Of a DNA stretch of 64,000 nucleotides, positions 53,031 to 61,739 are shown piece by piece. The DNA comes from Nostoc paludosum FACHB-159 (GTDB lineage: Bacteria; Cyanobacteriota; Cyanobacteriia; Cyanobacteriales; Nostocaceae): positions 284,811 to 348,810 of the forward strand of contig NZ_JACJTU010000003.1 of NCBI RefSeq assembly GCF_014698835.1, written 5' to 3'. The notes under the pieces are model-generated. The model was not told the DNA's origin. It did not search any database and saw nothing but the letters and a program-made list of their open reading frames with translations. Numbering within the stretch: position 1 is the first letter of the stretch; each line of letters starts with the position of its first letter. The translations under genes and the position numbers were made by a program.

Positions 53031-55118
53031 ATGGTTACTTTTCCTTCTGATTATTTATTTTCTTATCAATGGCATTTGTATAATCCTGGTGGTTTAGATC
53101 TTAACGTTGTGAATGTATGGGATGACTATACAGGAAATGGTGTTATTGTTGGTGTTATTGATGATGGATTTGATTATCTCCACTACGACCTGGATGGTAA
53201 TTATGACACAACAATTGATTATGACTTTAACGATAACAATTTCTCTGCCTACGGAAATTCAAATGATAATCACGGAACATCAGTAGCAGGTATCATTGCT
53301 GCGGAAAATAATGGGCTTGGTAGTGTTGGAGTCGCCTATAATGCCACAGTAACAGGCTTTCGGGCTATTTCTAGTACTTCAATCGATGGAATAATTGGTG
53401 GGGTTACTAATGCTTTGTGGAACTCAGTTAACGTTGATGTTGTTAATAATAGTTGGGGATTTGGAGGGCTGGATTCTCCTTATAACCGCTTTTATGATAA
53501 TTTCAATGATTATTCGTTCCTCTCAGCAAAGCAAGCTATTGTAAATGCTGTTGCTAATGGACGTAATGGATTGGGAACAGCGATCGTATTTTCAGCTGGT
53601 AACGATCGCCAAAACGGAAATAATACTAACTATCACAACTTTCAGAACTCCCGCCACGTCATTACCGTAGCAGCCCTCAATTCTGATGGTTCGGCATCTA
53701 CATACAGTACTCCAGGGGCTTCCATTCTTGTTTCTGCCTTTGGTAGCGGCATATCTGGCAGCATTGTAACCACCGATCGCATCGGATATGACGGCTATGA
53801 TTCCGGCGATTATAACTACAGTTTTAACGGCACTTCAGCCGCCGCCCCAATGGTTTCTGGCGTAATTGCCTTAATATTGGAAGCAAATCCCAATTTAGGT
53901 TATCGAGATATCCAAGAAATTCTCGCCTATTCTGCTCGTCAAAACGATCCTTATGCATGGGGAGGAGATTATATTTGGCAATACAACGGTGCTAACAATT
54001 GGAATGGTGGAGGCTTACATGTCAGCCAAGACTATGGATTTGGATTGATAGATGCTCATGCTGCTGTGCGTTTAGCAGAAACTTGGCATCAGCAAAGTCG
54101 ATTAGACAACGAGCAAAGTCTTTCTTTTAGTTCGGGTTATTTAGGCTGGTTTATTCCAGACAACGATAACGCAGGTATCAGCCATACTTTTACCGTCAGC
54201 GCAGATTTAGATATTGACACTGTTGAGGTAGAACTCGATCTGACTCATCCCTATCGTGGTGATTTGGTTGTTTATCTAACTTCTCCCAATGGTACCCAAA
54301 GCGTTCTCGTTCAGCAACCTGGCAATAAGGAAGATGATGGAGATAATATCGTCTTTAAGTTTTCTAGCACGCAACACTGGGGAGAAAATAGTGGCGGCAA
54401 CTGGACACTTACAATTAAAGATTTAGGCCCTACAGATATTGGTATCTTTAATAGTTGGAAATTAAATTTATATGGCGATGCAGATACTGTTAATGATACT
54501 TATTTCTACACTAATGAGTATGGTATTTATGGTGCCACAACTCTAACTGATACTTCCGGTATCGATACAATTAACGCTGCGGCCATTACTTCCAATTCCT
54601 ACCTCGATCTGACTCCAGGTTCTGTAAGTACTTTAGACGGAACTTTCCTAACTATTAGCGCCGAAACTGTCATTGAAAATGCCTTAGGTGGCGATGGCGA
54701 TGACATCATTATTGGTAATACTGCTGCTAACTTTTTGTCTGGTGGCAGAGGTGATGACATTCTAGTTGGTGGAGTTGGCAACGATACGCTAACTGGTGGA
54801 ACAGGATATGATTTATTTACTTTCTACTCTCCCACTGAAGAAATTGATGCAATTACAGATTTTAACGCTTTTGATGATACAATTTGCATCTATGCGCCTG
54901 GTTTTGGCGGTGGGCTAATTGCTGGTGGTGCGATCGCTGTTAATCAATTCGCTTTAGGTACGGCATCTACAACAAATGATACTAGATTTATCTTAAATCA
55001 AGATAACGGTTCTTTATTCTTCGATGCAGATGGAACAGGAGCGATCGCGCAAACCCAAATTGCTACTCTCAACACCGGACTTTCTTTAAGCAATGCTAAT
55101 ATTTACGTTTTTGCTTAG
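53031..55118 (+). CDS. RTX-type S8 (proprotein convertase-like) protease
   Basis: A 695-residue kexin/furin-like subtilase without prodomain or signal peptide. The triad is D44 (VGVIDDGFDYLH), H81 (DNHGTSVAG) and S269 (NGTSAAAPMVSG), with oxyanion N191 (SAGND). Residues of about 370-480 form a P/Homo B domain (VEVELDLTHPYRGDLVVYLT). Three calcium-binding type repeats follow (GGDGDDIIIG, GGRGDDILVGG, GGVGNDTLTGG). The last 90 residues (FYSPTEEIDAITDFNAFDDT ... LSLSNANIYVFA) are clearly homologous to the end of the M10 protease at 36.5 kb. Type I secretion is the expected export route. Confidence 0.94.
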   Translation: MVTFPSDYLFSYQWHLYNPGGLDLNVVNVWDDYTGNGVIVGVIDDGFDYLHYDLDGNYDTTIDYDFNDNNFSAYGNSNDNHGTSVAGIIAAENNGLGSVGVAYNATVTGFRAISSTSIDGIIGGVTNALWNSVNVDVVNNSWGFGGLDSPYNRFYDNFNDYSFLSAKQAIVNAVANGRNGLGTAIVFSAGNDRQNGNNTNYHNFQNSRHVITVAALNSDGSASTYSTPGASILVSAFGSGISGSIVTTDRIGYDGYDSGDYNYSFNGTSAAAPMVSGVIALILEANPNLGYRDIQEILAYSARQNDPYAWGGDYIWQYNGANNWNGGGLHVSQDYGFGLIDAHAAVRLAETWHQQSRLDNEQSLSFSSGYLGWFIPDNDNAGISHTFTVSADLDIDTVEVELDLTHPYRGDLVVYLTSPNGTQSVLVQQPGNKEDDGDNIVFKFSSTQHWGENSGGNWTLTIKDLGPTDIGIFNSWKLNLYGDADTVNDTYFYTNEYGIYGATTLTDTSGIDTINAAAITSNSYLDLTPGSVSTLDGTFLTISAETVIENALGGDGDDIIIGNTAANFLSGGRGDDILVGGVGNDTLTGGTGYDLFTFYSPTEEIDAITDFNAFDDTICIYAPGFGGGLIAGGAIAVNQFALGTASTTNDTRFILNQDNGSLFFDADGTGAIAQTQIATLNTGLSLSNANIYVFA

Positions 55119-55185
55119 TTAAATTAACCACACAGGAACTTAAAAATCAACCTTCTTGTAAATAGGCGATCGAGAGATTTTGAAT

Positions 55186-55225
55186 CAAATCAGAGGATAG
55201 TACTAAAATACTATCCTCTGATTTG
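55186..55225 (+). terminator. Strong hairpin terminator after the S8 protease gene
   Basis: A perfect 17-base stem CAAATCAGAGGATAGTA / TACTATCCTCTGATTTG with a CTAAAA loop lies 67 bases after the protease stop. The distal arm ends in TTTG rather than a long T-run. It separates the protease from the urea transport genes. Confidence 0.75.
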
Positions 55226-55302
55226 TATTGACATGATAATTGCAACAACTAAACAAAAGTTAACATTGAAATTTAATTTTTTATTACGAAAACAAAGGTT
55301 TT

Positions 55303-55345
55303 GTATAACAAGTAACTTTTTACTAGTAAACTATCGCACTAATAT
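55303..55345 (+). promoter_or_regulatory. Candidate NtcA-activated promoter of urtA
   Basis: GTA-N8-AAC (GTATAACAAGTAAC, 55303-55316) is followed 23 bases later by TAATAT (55340-55345), which matches the NtcA-activated pattern GTAN8TAC-N22/23-TAN3T with one mismatch in the binding site. The leader would be about 65 nucleotides. NtcA activation under nitrogen limitation is known for urea transport genes in Nostoc/Anabaena; the site itself is read by eye. Confidence 0.6.
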
Positions 55346-55417
55346 CACAATTTAATCATTAATATTGTCAGCTTTCTATGAGTTGGCTAATTCATCAACA
55401 GGAAAATTTATCAAAAT

Positions 55418-56728
55418 ATGACAAGAGAATTTAACCGACGCAAGTTTTTAATCTACGGATCTGCAAGTTTGACAAGCAGTATTTTTCTGAAAGCTTGTGC
55501 CAATAATACCCCAGTTGCTACAGAAACTGCTCCTCCCGCCGCTTCTCCTGTTGCTGCTGCTACTGGCGACACCATCAAAGTCGGTATATTGCACTCCTTG
55601 AGTGGTACGATGGCTATCAGTGAAAAAAGCGTTGTTGACGCTGAAAAATTAGCAATCAAAGAAATTAACGCTAGCGGTGGTGTGTTAGGTAAACAAATTG
55701 AAGCAATTACTGAAGATGGTGCTTCTAACTGGGATACATTTAGAGAAAAAGCAACCAAACTAATCGATCAAGATAAAGTCGCTGTAGTTTTTGGTTGTTG
55801 GACTTCTGCTAGCCGTAAGAATGTCAAGCCAGTATTCGAGAGCAAAAATCATATGCTCTGGTATCCCGTACAATATGAAGGTCAAGAGTGTTCTAAAAAC
55901 ATTTTTTATACTGGCGCTGCACCAAATCAACAAATCGAACCATCTGTTGATTGGCTGTTAAAAAATAAAGGTAAAGAATTCTTTTTAGTTGGTTCTGACT
56001 ACGTTTTCCCTCGGACAGCCAACACAATTATTAAAGCCCAACTAGAAGCTTTAGGCGGTAAAACAGTTGGCGAAGATTACTTACCATTGGGGAACACAGA
56101 AGTTACACCAATTATTACTAAAATTAAACAAAATTTACCTAACGGTGGCGTTATTTATAACACTCTCAATGGTGATAGCAACGTTGCTTTCTTCAAACAA
56201 CTCAAAGGCGCTGGATTAACACCAGACAAATATCCCTCCATGTCTGTAAGTATTGCCGAAGAAGAAGTCAAAGCAATTGGTGTAGAGTATCTTAAAGGTC
56301 ATTATGCTGCTTGGAATTACTTCCAAACAGTAGACACACCTGCTAACAAAAAGTTTGTTGCCGCTTTCAAAAAAGAATACGGTGAAAATCGAGTCACAAA
56401 TGACCCAATGGAAGCAGCATATGTGGCAGTTTATTTGTGGAAACAAGCAGTAGAAAAAGCTGCGACTACTGATTTGGAAAAAGTGCGTGCTGCGGCATAC
56501 GGTCAAACTCTAGACGCACCAGAAGGTAAAGTGACAATGGATGCCAATCACCATATTTCTAAAATTGTGCGAATTGGCGAAGTCAGACAAGATGGTTTAT
56601 TTGATATTGTCTATGCTACACCTGCACCAGTTGAACCAGTTCCTTGGAATCAATTTGTGAAAGAAACTAAGGGATTTGCTTGTGATTGGAATGACCCAAA
56701 TAAGGGTGGTAAATACAAGAAAGCCTAA
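55418..56728 (+). CDS. urtA: Urea ABC transporter substrate-binding protein UrtA
   Basis: A 436-residue periplasmic urea-binding lipoprotein. The N-terminus combines a twin-arginine-like motif (NRRKFL) with a lipobox LKAC (Cys27). The mature part has the type I binding protein features [45 protein letters not shown] and [20 protein letters not shown], characteristic of UrtA. It is first in the urt set, 193 bases ahead of urtB, a spacing that often allows a processed, more abundant urtA transcript. See the NtcA-like promoter upstream. Confidence 0.96.
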   Translation: MTREFNRRKFLIYGSASLTSSIFLKACANNTPVATETAPPAASPVAAATGDTIKVGILHSLSGTMAISEKSVVDAEKLAIKEINASGGVLGKQIEAITEDGASNWDTFREKATKLIDQDKVAVVFGCWTSASRKNVKPVFESKNHMLWYPVQYEGQECSKNIFYTGAAPNQQIEPSVDWLLKNKGKEFFLVGSDYVFPRTANTIIKAQLEALGGKTVGEDYLPLGNTEVTPIITKIKQNLPNGGVIYNTLNGDSNVAFFKQLKGAGLTPDKYPSMSVSIAEEEVKAIGVEYLKGHYAAWNYFQTVDTPANKKFVAAFKKEYGENRVTNDPMEAAYVAVYLWKQAVEKAATTDLEKVRAAAYGQTLDAPEGKVTMDANHHISKIVRIGEVRQDGLFDIVYATPAPVEPVPWNQFVKETKGFACDWNDPNKGGKYKKA

Positions 56729-56921
56729 ATAATTCGTAATTAATTAGAAATTAGGAATTAGTCAATCTTTATTTTGTACGGTGCGTTATTGCGAAGCGAA
56801 CGCACCATTTAGCTTACTGCGTTAGGGGAAAAATATTTATTGTCGCTATGTTTAGCTACTTATGCTGTAACATACCCTAAATCTAATTACGAATTAGTTA
56901 TATGGAGGGAGAAACAAACAA

Positions 56922-58082
56922 GTGTTAGCAGGTTTTTTAGAAGCTATCTTTAATGGTATTAGTATTGGCGCTGTATTATTAATTGCAGCGTTGGGGTTAG
57001 CCATTATATTTGGATTGATGGGTGTCATTAATATGGCACATGGCGAATTAATGATGTTTGGTGCTTATACAACGTTTGTTGTACAGAATGGCTGTAAACA
57101 ATTGGGCGGTGTGTGGTTTGAAAGCTATATATTTTTGGCTTTGATTATTGCTTTTATTTTCACAGCCTTTGTGGGATTAATTTTAGAAAAAGGTGTGATT
57201 CGTTATCTCTATGGACGCCCCCTCGAAACTTTATTGGCAACTTGGGGAGTCAGTTTAATTTTTCAGCAATTTGTTCGCAGTGTGAATTGGGTTTTAATAA
57301 TTGGCATAGCTATATTTTCTCTGCTATTTTTCGGCGGTTTATGGATTTTAAATTCTCGCACAAATTTAGAAAGAGTTCGTAGTTGGGCTGTGGCAGTTTT
57401 GTTATTGCTATCGGTAGGGATAACAATCATCACAGGCAATTTATTAAGCCAAACTTATCAGCTAGCAGTTACTCAACCTTGGTTCGGCGCTCAAAATGTC
57501 GATGTAACTGCACCTACTTGGTTACAATCAGGTATGTCTTTGGGTGGCGTGCAATTACCTTTTGCAAGGTTATTTATTATTGCTTTAACAATAATTTGTG
57601 TAGTAGGTATTTATTTATTTTTACAACGTTCTAGTTGGGGTTTAAGAATTAGGTCTGTGACGCAAAATCGCAGTATGAGTGCGTGTTTGGGTATCCCGAC
57701 TCAAAAAGTTGATGCGGTTACTTTTGCACTCGGTTCGGGTTTAGCTGGTGTGGCTGGATGCGCCATTAGTTTGCTTGGTTCTGTGGGGCCGAATACGGGA
57801 CAAAACTATATTATTGATACTTTTATGGTTGTTGTGGTTGGAGGTGTGGGGAATTTAGCAGGTAGTATTGTCGCAGCTTTGGCAATTGGTACGGCTAATT
57901 TTTTAATCGGTTCTGGGACTTTGGCTTTGTTGTTGAGTTCTGTTAAGCCTTTGGCGGATTTCTTTAATTTTTTCGCGACGACGAGTATGGCGAAGGTGAT
58001 GGTGTTTGCGCTGATTATTGTGTTTTTGCAGTGGAAGCCTGGGGGGATTTTTCCGCAGAAGGGACGTACTGTTGATGTTTAA
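56922..58082 (+). CDS. urtB: Urea ABC transporter permease UrtB
   Basis: A 386-residue LivH-type inner-membrane permease. The GTG start at 56922 follows GGAGGGAG. Hallmarks are IFNGISIGAVLLIAALGLAI, GVINMAHGELMMFGAYTTF, the LLATWGVSLIFQQFVRSVNW segment and VVVGGVGNLAGSIVAALAIG. About ten membrane segments are apparent. It pairs with UrtC to form the urea channel powered by UrtD/UrtE. Confidence 0.95.
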   Translation: MLAGFLEAIFNGISIGAVLLIAALGLAIIFGLMGVINMAHGELMMFGAYTTFVVQNGCKQLGGVWFESYIFLALIIAFIFTAFVGLILEKGVIRYLYGRPLETLLATWGVSLIFQQFVRSVNWVLIIGIAIFSLLFFGGLWILNSRTNLERVRSWAVAVLLLLSVGITIITGNLLSQTYQLAVTQPWFGAQNVDVTAPTWLQSGMSLGGVQLPFARLFIIALTIICVVGIYLFLQRSSWGLRIRSVTQNRSMSACLGIPTQKVDAVTFALGSGLAGVAGCAISLLGSVGPNTGQNYIIDTFMVVVVGGVGNLAGSIVAALAIGTANFLIGSGTLALLLSSVKPLADFFNFFATTSMAKVMVFALIIVFLQWKPGGIFPQKGRTVDV

Positions 58083-58112
58083 ATTTCACGCAGAGACGCG
58101 GAGGCGCAGAGA

Positions 58113-59228
58113 ATGAGGAAGAGGGGAGGATTATTGATTGAGGTGGGGGTGGTGGTGACGATCGCACTTTCCCTAATAATTATTATGCCAGTGGTGCTGT
58201 CAGAGTTTCGCCTGAATTTGTTGGGGAGGTTCTTGGCGCTGGCGATCGCCGCTTTGGGTATCGATCTGATTTGGGGGTATACTGGTTTACTGAGTTTGGG
58301 ACATGGTATTTTCTTTGGTTTGGGTGGATATGCCATCGCTATGTACCTGAAACTGCAAGTTCCAACTGGTGAGTTACCCGATTTCATGGGGCTTTATGGA
58401 GTTACGGAACTTCCCGCTTTTTGGCAACCTTTTTATTCTTTCCCATTGACAATAGCGGCTGTGGTATTAATTCCGGGGTTATTGGCAGGATTATTGGGAT
58501 ATTTAGTATTTAGAAATCGTCTCAAGGGAGTTTATTTTTCTATTTTGACTCAAGCAGGGACGATTGTATTTTTCAACTTTTTTAATGGGCAACAAAAGTT
58601 ATTTAATGGTACAAATGGGCTGATAGATTTTACAACTTTATTTGGGGCAACGGTCAGCGATACTAAAACACAATTTGTTTTTTATACGTTAACGGTGGTG
58701 TTTCTCGCAGCTACCTACGGTATTTGTCGCTGGTTGACAAGCGGACGTTTTGGCAGATTGTTAATAGCGATTCGGGATGATGAAAGTCGGGTAAGATTTT
58801 CTGGGTATGACCCTACTGATTTTAAGGTTTTGGTGTTCGGAGTTTCAGGGGCGATCGCAGGCATCGCAGGAGCATTTTACACCATTCAAAGTGGTTCTGT
58901 TTCACCCAGAGCGATGGATATTGCTTTTTCCATTGAAATGGTAATTTGGGTAGCTGTAGGAGGACGCGCAACTTTAATTGGTGCAATTGTTGGCACTTTA
59001 TTAGTCAATTATGCCCGGACTTTTTTAAGCGAACAATTTGCTGAAATCTGGCTATTTTTCCAAGGCGCACTATTTTTGATAGTCGTGACAGTACTTCCTG
59101 ACGGCATAGTAGGATGGTTGCGTAGTCAGAATTTTTCTCTTTTCAAACGCCGTCAAGAAATTGCTACATATCCTGCTTTAGAAGAAGACCCCGAAGTGCA
59201 ACATGAACGCCAAAATATTGGAAACTGA
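58113..59228 (+). CDS. urtC: Urea ABC transporter permease UrtC
   Basis: A 371-residue LivM-type permease with LGIDLIWGYTGLLSLGHGIFFGLGGYAIAMYL, the cytoplasmic loop GRLLIAIRDDESRVRFSGYDP and VIWVAVGGRATLIGAIVGTLLVN. The 30-base gap from urtB is occupied by a copy of the dispersed CACGCAGAGACGCGGAGG repeat, which also covers its ribosome binding site region. Its 3' end overlaps urtD by 26 bases. Confidence 0.95.
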   Translation: MRKRGGLLIEVGVVVTIALSLIIIMPVVLSEFRLNLLGRFLALAIAALGIDLIWGYTGLLSLGHGIFFGLGGYAIAMYLKLQVPTGELPDFMGLYGVTELPAFWQPFYSFPLTIAAVVLIPGLLAGLLGYLVFRNRLKGVYFSILTQAGTIVFFNFFNGQQKLFNGTNGLIDFTTLFGATVSDTKTQFVFYTLTVVFLAATYGICRWLTSGRFGRLLIAIRDDESRVRFSGYDPTDFKVLVFGVSGAIAGIAGAFYTIQSGSVSPRAMDIAFSIEMVIWVAVGGRATLIGAIVGTLLVNYARTFLSEQFAEIWLFFQGALFLIVVTVLPDGIVGWLRSQNFSLFKRRQEIATYPALEEDPEVQHERQNIGN

Positions 59229-59952
59229 AAATGTAACTGTTAGCTTTGATGGATTTAAAGCGATAAATAAGCTAAACTTTAGCATGGATGTAGGAGAATT
59301 ACGAGTAGTAATTGGCCCCAATGGTGCAGGAAAGACAACATTTTTAGATGTAATTACCGGGAAAGTCAAACCAACAGTTGGTCGAGTTCTATTTAAAGGT
59401 AGAAACCTGGGTTCTTTCTCTGAACATCAAATAGCGCGGTTGGGAATTGGGCGCAAATTTCAAACACCCAGAGTTTACCTGAATTTAACACCCAGTGAAA
59501 ATTTAGAAATTACCAGCAACCGCAATAAAAATGTCTTTTCTACTTTATTTGGTAGTTCTGGCGCTACTGAAAAAAACAATATTAAAGGTTTGTTAGAAAC
59601 CATCGGTTTAACTTCTAAAGCAGACATTCCAGCAGCTTTACTTTCTCATGGAGAAAAGCAACGTTTAGAAATTGGGATGTTAGTAGCCCAGTCTCCTGAT
59701 TTATTACTCGTTGATGAACCGGTTGCTGGTTTAACAGATGAAGAAACCTACAACGTTGGCGAACTACTTTTAGCCTTAGCGCAAAGTCATTCAATCTTAG
59801 TTATTGAACACGATATGGAATTCGTGCGTCAAATTGCTCGGAAAGTAACAGTATTACATCAAGGTTCGGTGCTGTGTGAAGGCAATTTTGAACAAGTACA
59901 AAATGACTCGCGTGTAATTGAAGTATATTTAGGACAACAACAAGATTTATAG
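59203..59952 (+). CDS. urtD: Urea ABC transporter ATP-binding protein UrtD
   Basis: A 249-residue LivG-type ATPase. Walker A is GPNGAGKTT (K44), the signature is LSHGEKQRLEIGM and Walker B is LLLVDEPVAGLTDEE. The ATG lies inside the last codons of urtC, so translation is coupled. After it the set is interrupted: the next urt gene, urtE, begins 1.09 kb downstream. Confidence 0.95.
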   Translation: MNAKILETENVTVSFDGFKAINKLNFSMDVGELRVVIGPNGAGKTTFLDVITGKVKPTVGRVLFKGRNLGSFSEHQIARLGIGRKFQTPRVYLNLTPSENLEITSNRNKNVFSTLFGSSGATEKNNIKGLLETIGLTSKADIPAALLSHGEKQRLEIGMLVAQSPDLLLVDEPVAGLTDEETYNVGELLLALAQSHSILVIEHDMEFVRQIARKVTVLHQGSVLCEGNFEQVQNDSRVIEVYLGQQQDL

Positions 59953-60042
59953 TAAAAAAACTCTTTAAAAGTTATCAGTTAGACACTGCTTGTAAAGCGA
60001 TCGCCATGTCAATTAAATCTTACTCAAAATTGCGATCGCAAT

Positions 60043-60633
60043 TTATCTTTCAGCTTGATTTACTGCATCAAATATTTGTGATACTTTGAGATTTAGCTGA
60101 CTAAATTGTGGAGATACAACTAAATCATTACCAGCAAAGTTACCTATCTCAGTATAACTTTTCTCAATAAGTTCTAAGATTAATATAGTTTGAGTTTCAG
60201 GGTCAATAATCCAATATTCAGGAATACCACAATCTTGATACTGCGATCGCTTGGCGATAAAATCTCTATCTCGTTGTAATTCTCCTGGGCTAACTACTTC
60301 AATCACCAGTAAAGGAGGTAGCATCTCTAAGCGAATAGTATTACGTTTTGCTAACTGCTGAATATGCTCTTCCCTAATAATTGTCAGGTCAGGATAACGG
60401 TTTCTGGGTTCTCCTCTGACTTCCAGTTCTAAACCATGTCCTCGCACTCTTTTATAACCTAACACAGATGCAAATTGAATTAATAAAAATGTGGCAATCT
60501 CAACATTAATTCCTGATTCTGGAGGCATCTCGATTAACTCTCCATTAAACAACTCATAGAGTTTATCTGAGCCATCATCATAAGATAGGTATTCTTCAAA
60601 GCTTTGAAATCTATGTTTAATTTGTAGCATCAC
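60043..60633 (-). CDS. Uma2 family protein (putative nuclease fold)
   Basis: A 196-residue Uma2/DUF820 protein lying antisense between urtD and urtE. Family blocks are SFEEYLSYDDGSDKLYELFNGELIEMPPES, RYPDLTIIREEHIQ (candidate active-site Asp), LLVIEVVSPGELQRDRDFIAKRSQYQDCGIPEYWIID. Its position suggests insertion into an ancestral urtABCDE array. Function is unproven. Confidence 0.92.
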   Translation of the reverse strand: MMLQIKHRFQSFEEYLSYDDGSDKLYELFNGELIEMPPESGINVEIATFLLIQFASVLGYKRVRGHGLELEVRGEPRNRYPDLTIIREEHIQQLAKRNTIRLEMLPPLLVIEVVSPGELQRDRDFIAKRSQYQDCGIPEYWIIDPETQTILILELIEKSYTEIGNFAGNDLVVSPQFSQLNLKVSQIFDAVNQAER

Positions 60634-60852
60634 AGTTGCTCCATGATGAGTCTCAATGCAAGTTTAGCCGATTTTGCACAGAACCAACGGGACTTGCCAA
60701 TAGTCGCTTGCTTCTATTTTCCTTACCGAGGCGATCGCCTGCTCGCCCGCAAAACAGCATCGGAAGCATGTTAAAATTATTATCTGATAAAAGCTTTGAT
60801 AATACGGTTGTTAAAAGAATATTCCATCGTAACGCTTAGATTAAGGTAAACA

Positions 60853-60984
60853 ATGCCAGGAGTTATCGAAGTCAGCCCAGATGCCCCAATCATACAAGTG
60901 ATTGAAGATATTATTTTGGTTGTAGAGTGTAGTAAACAGGGAGAGCTAAAAGGTCAAGTTCAGTATCTCCCGTGGGGAATTTGA
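60853..60984 (+). CDS. Small conserved-looking ORF, 43 residues
   Basis: A 43-codon frame MPGVIEVSPDAPIIQVIEDI... ending GQVQYLPWGI, with ATTAAGGTAAACA upstream as a weak ribosome binding site. Its even amino-acid composition and lack of low-complexity sequence favour a real small protein over chance. No family is recognised. It lies between the Uma2 gene and urtE; its stop is 56 bases before the urtE ATG. Confidence 0.45.
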   Translation: MPGVIEVSPDAPIIQVIEDIILVVECSKQGELKGQVQYLPWGI

Positions 60985-61040
60985 AACTTTCAACGCACCC
61001 TATTACTCAATTTTTCCTCTCTGCGCCTCTGCGTGAACTA

Positions 61041-61739
61041 ATGCTAAAAATCTCTAACCTTAACGTTTACTACGGCGAAAGCCACATTCTCCGCAATGTA
61101 GATTTAACCGTACCATCCGGACAAATGGTCTGCCTCATCGGACGCAACGGCGTAGGAAAAACCACCCTCCTCAAAAGCATCATGGGTTTACTCAAACCCC
61201 GCAGCGGTACAATTAACTTAGCCGAACAATTAATCAACTCTAAATCTCCAGACCAAAGAGCAAAATTAGGAATCGGTTATGTCCCCCAAGGACGAGAAAT
61301 TATTCCTCGCTTAACAGTCCAAGAAAATTTACTGCTGGGTTTAGAAGCCAGACGCAAACCAGTCAAAAAAGTAGAAATCCCCGAAGAAATTTTTAGCTTA
61401 TTTCCAGTCCTAAAAACTATGCTTTCGCGCATGGGTGGTGATTTAAGTGGAGGGCAGCAGCAACAATTGGCGATCGCTCGTGCTCTAATGGGAGAACCTC
61501 AACTACTCGTCTTAGACGAACCCACCGAAGGTATTCAACCCTCCATCATCATAGAAATTGAAGCCGCAGTCCGTCGCATCGTCCAAACCACAGGCATTTC
61601 CGTGTTATTAGTAGAGCAACATTTACACTTTGTCCGTCAAGCCGACTACTATTACGCCATGCAAAAAGGCAGTATTGTCGCCTCCGGTTCCACCGACGAA
61701 CTCAGCCAAGATGTGATTCAACGTTTTCTAGCGGTTTAA
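61041..61739 (+). CDS. urtE: Urea ABC transporter ATP-binding protein UrtE
   Basis: A 232-residue LivF-type ATPase starting MLKISNLNVYYGESHIL; an in-frame upstream start would translate the dispersed CTCTGCGCCTCTGCGTGAA repeat and is rejected. Walker A is GRNGVGKTT, the signature is LSGGQQQQLAIARAL and Walker B is LLVLDEPTEGIQPS. It completes the UrtABCDE transporter, although separated from urtD by 1.09 kb. Its last 38 bases overlap the 3' end of the convergent downstream gene. Confidence 0.95.
   Translation: MLKISNLNVYYGESHILRNVDLTVPSGQMVCLIGRNGVGKTTLLKSIMGLLKPRSGTINLAEQLINSKSPDQRAKLGIGYVPQGREIIPRLTVQENLLLGLEARRKPVKKVEIPEEIFSLFPVLKTMLSRMGGDLSGGQQQQLAIARALMGEPQLLVLDEPTEGIQPSIIIEIEAAVRRIVQTTGISVLLVEQHLHFVRQADYYYAMQKGSIVASGSTDELSQDVIQRFLAV

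Noticed and set aside
55311..55323. GTAACTTTTTAC as an NtcA site for urtA
   Set aside because: The spacer is six, not eight, bases; the overlapping GTA-N8-AAC fits the promoter geometry better.
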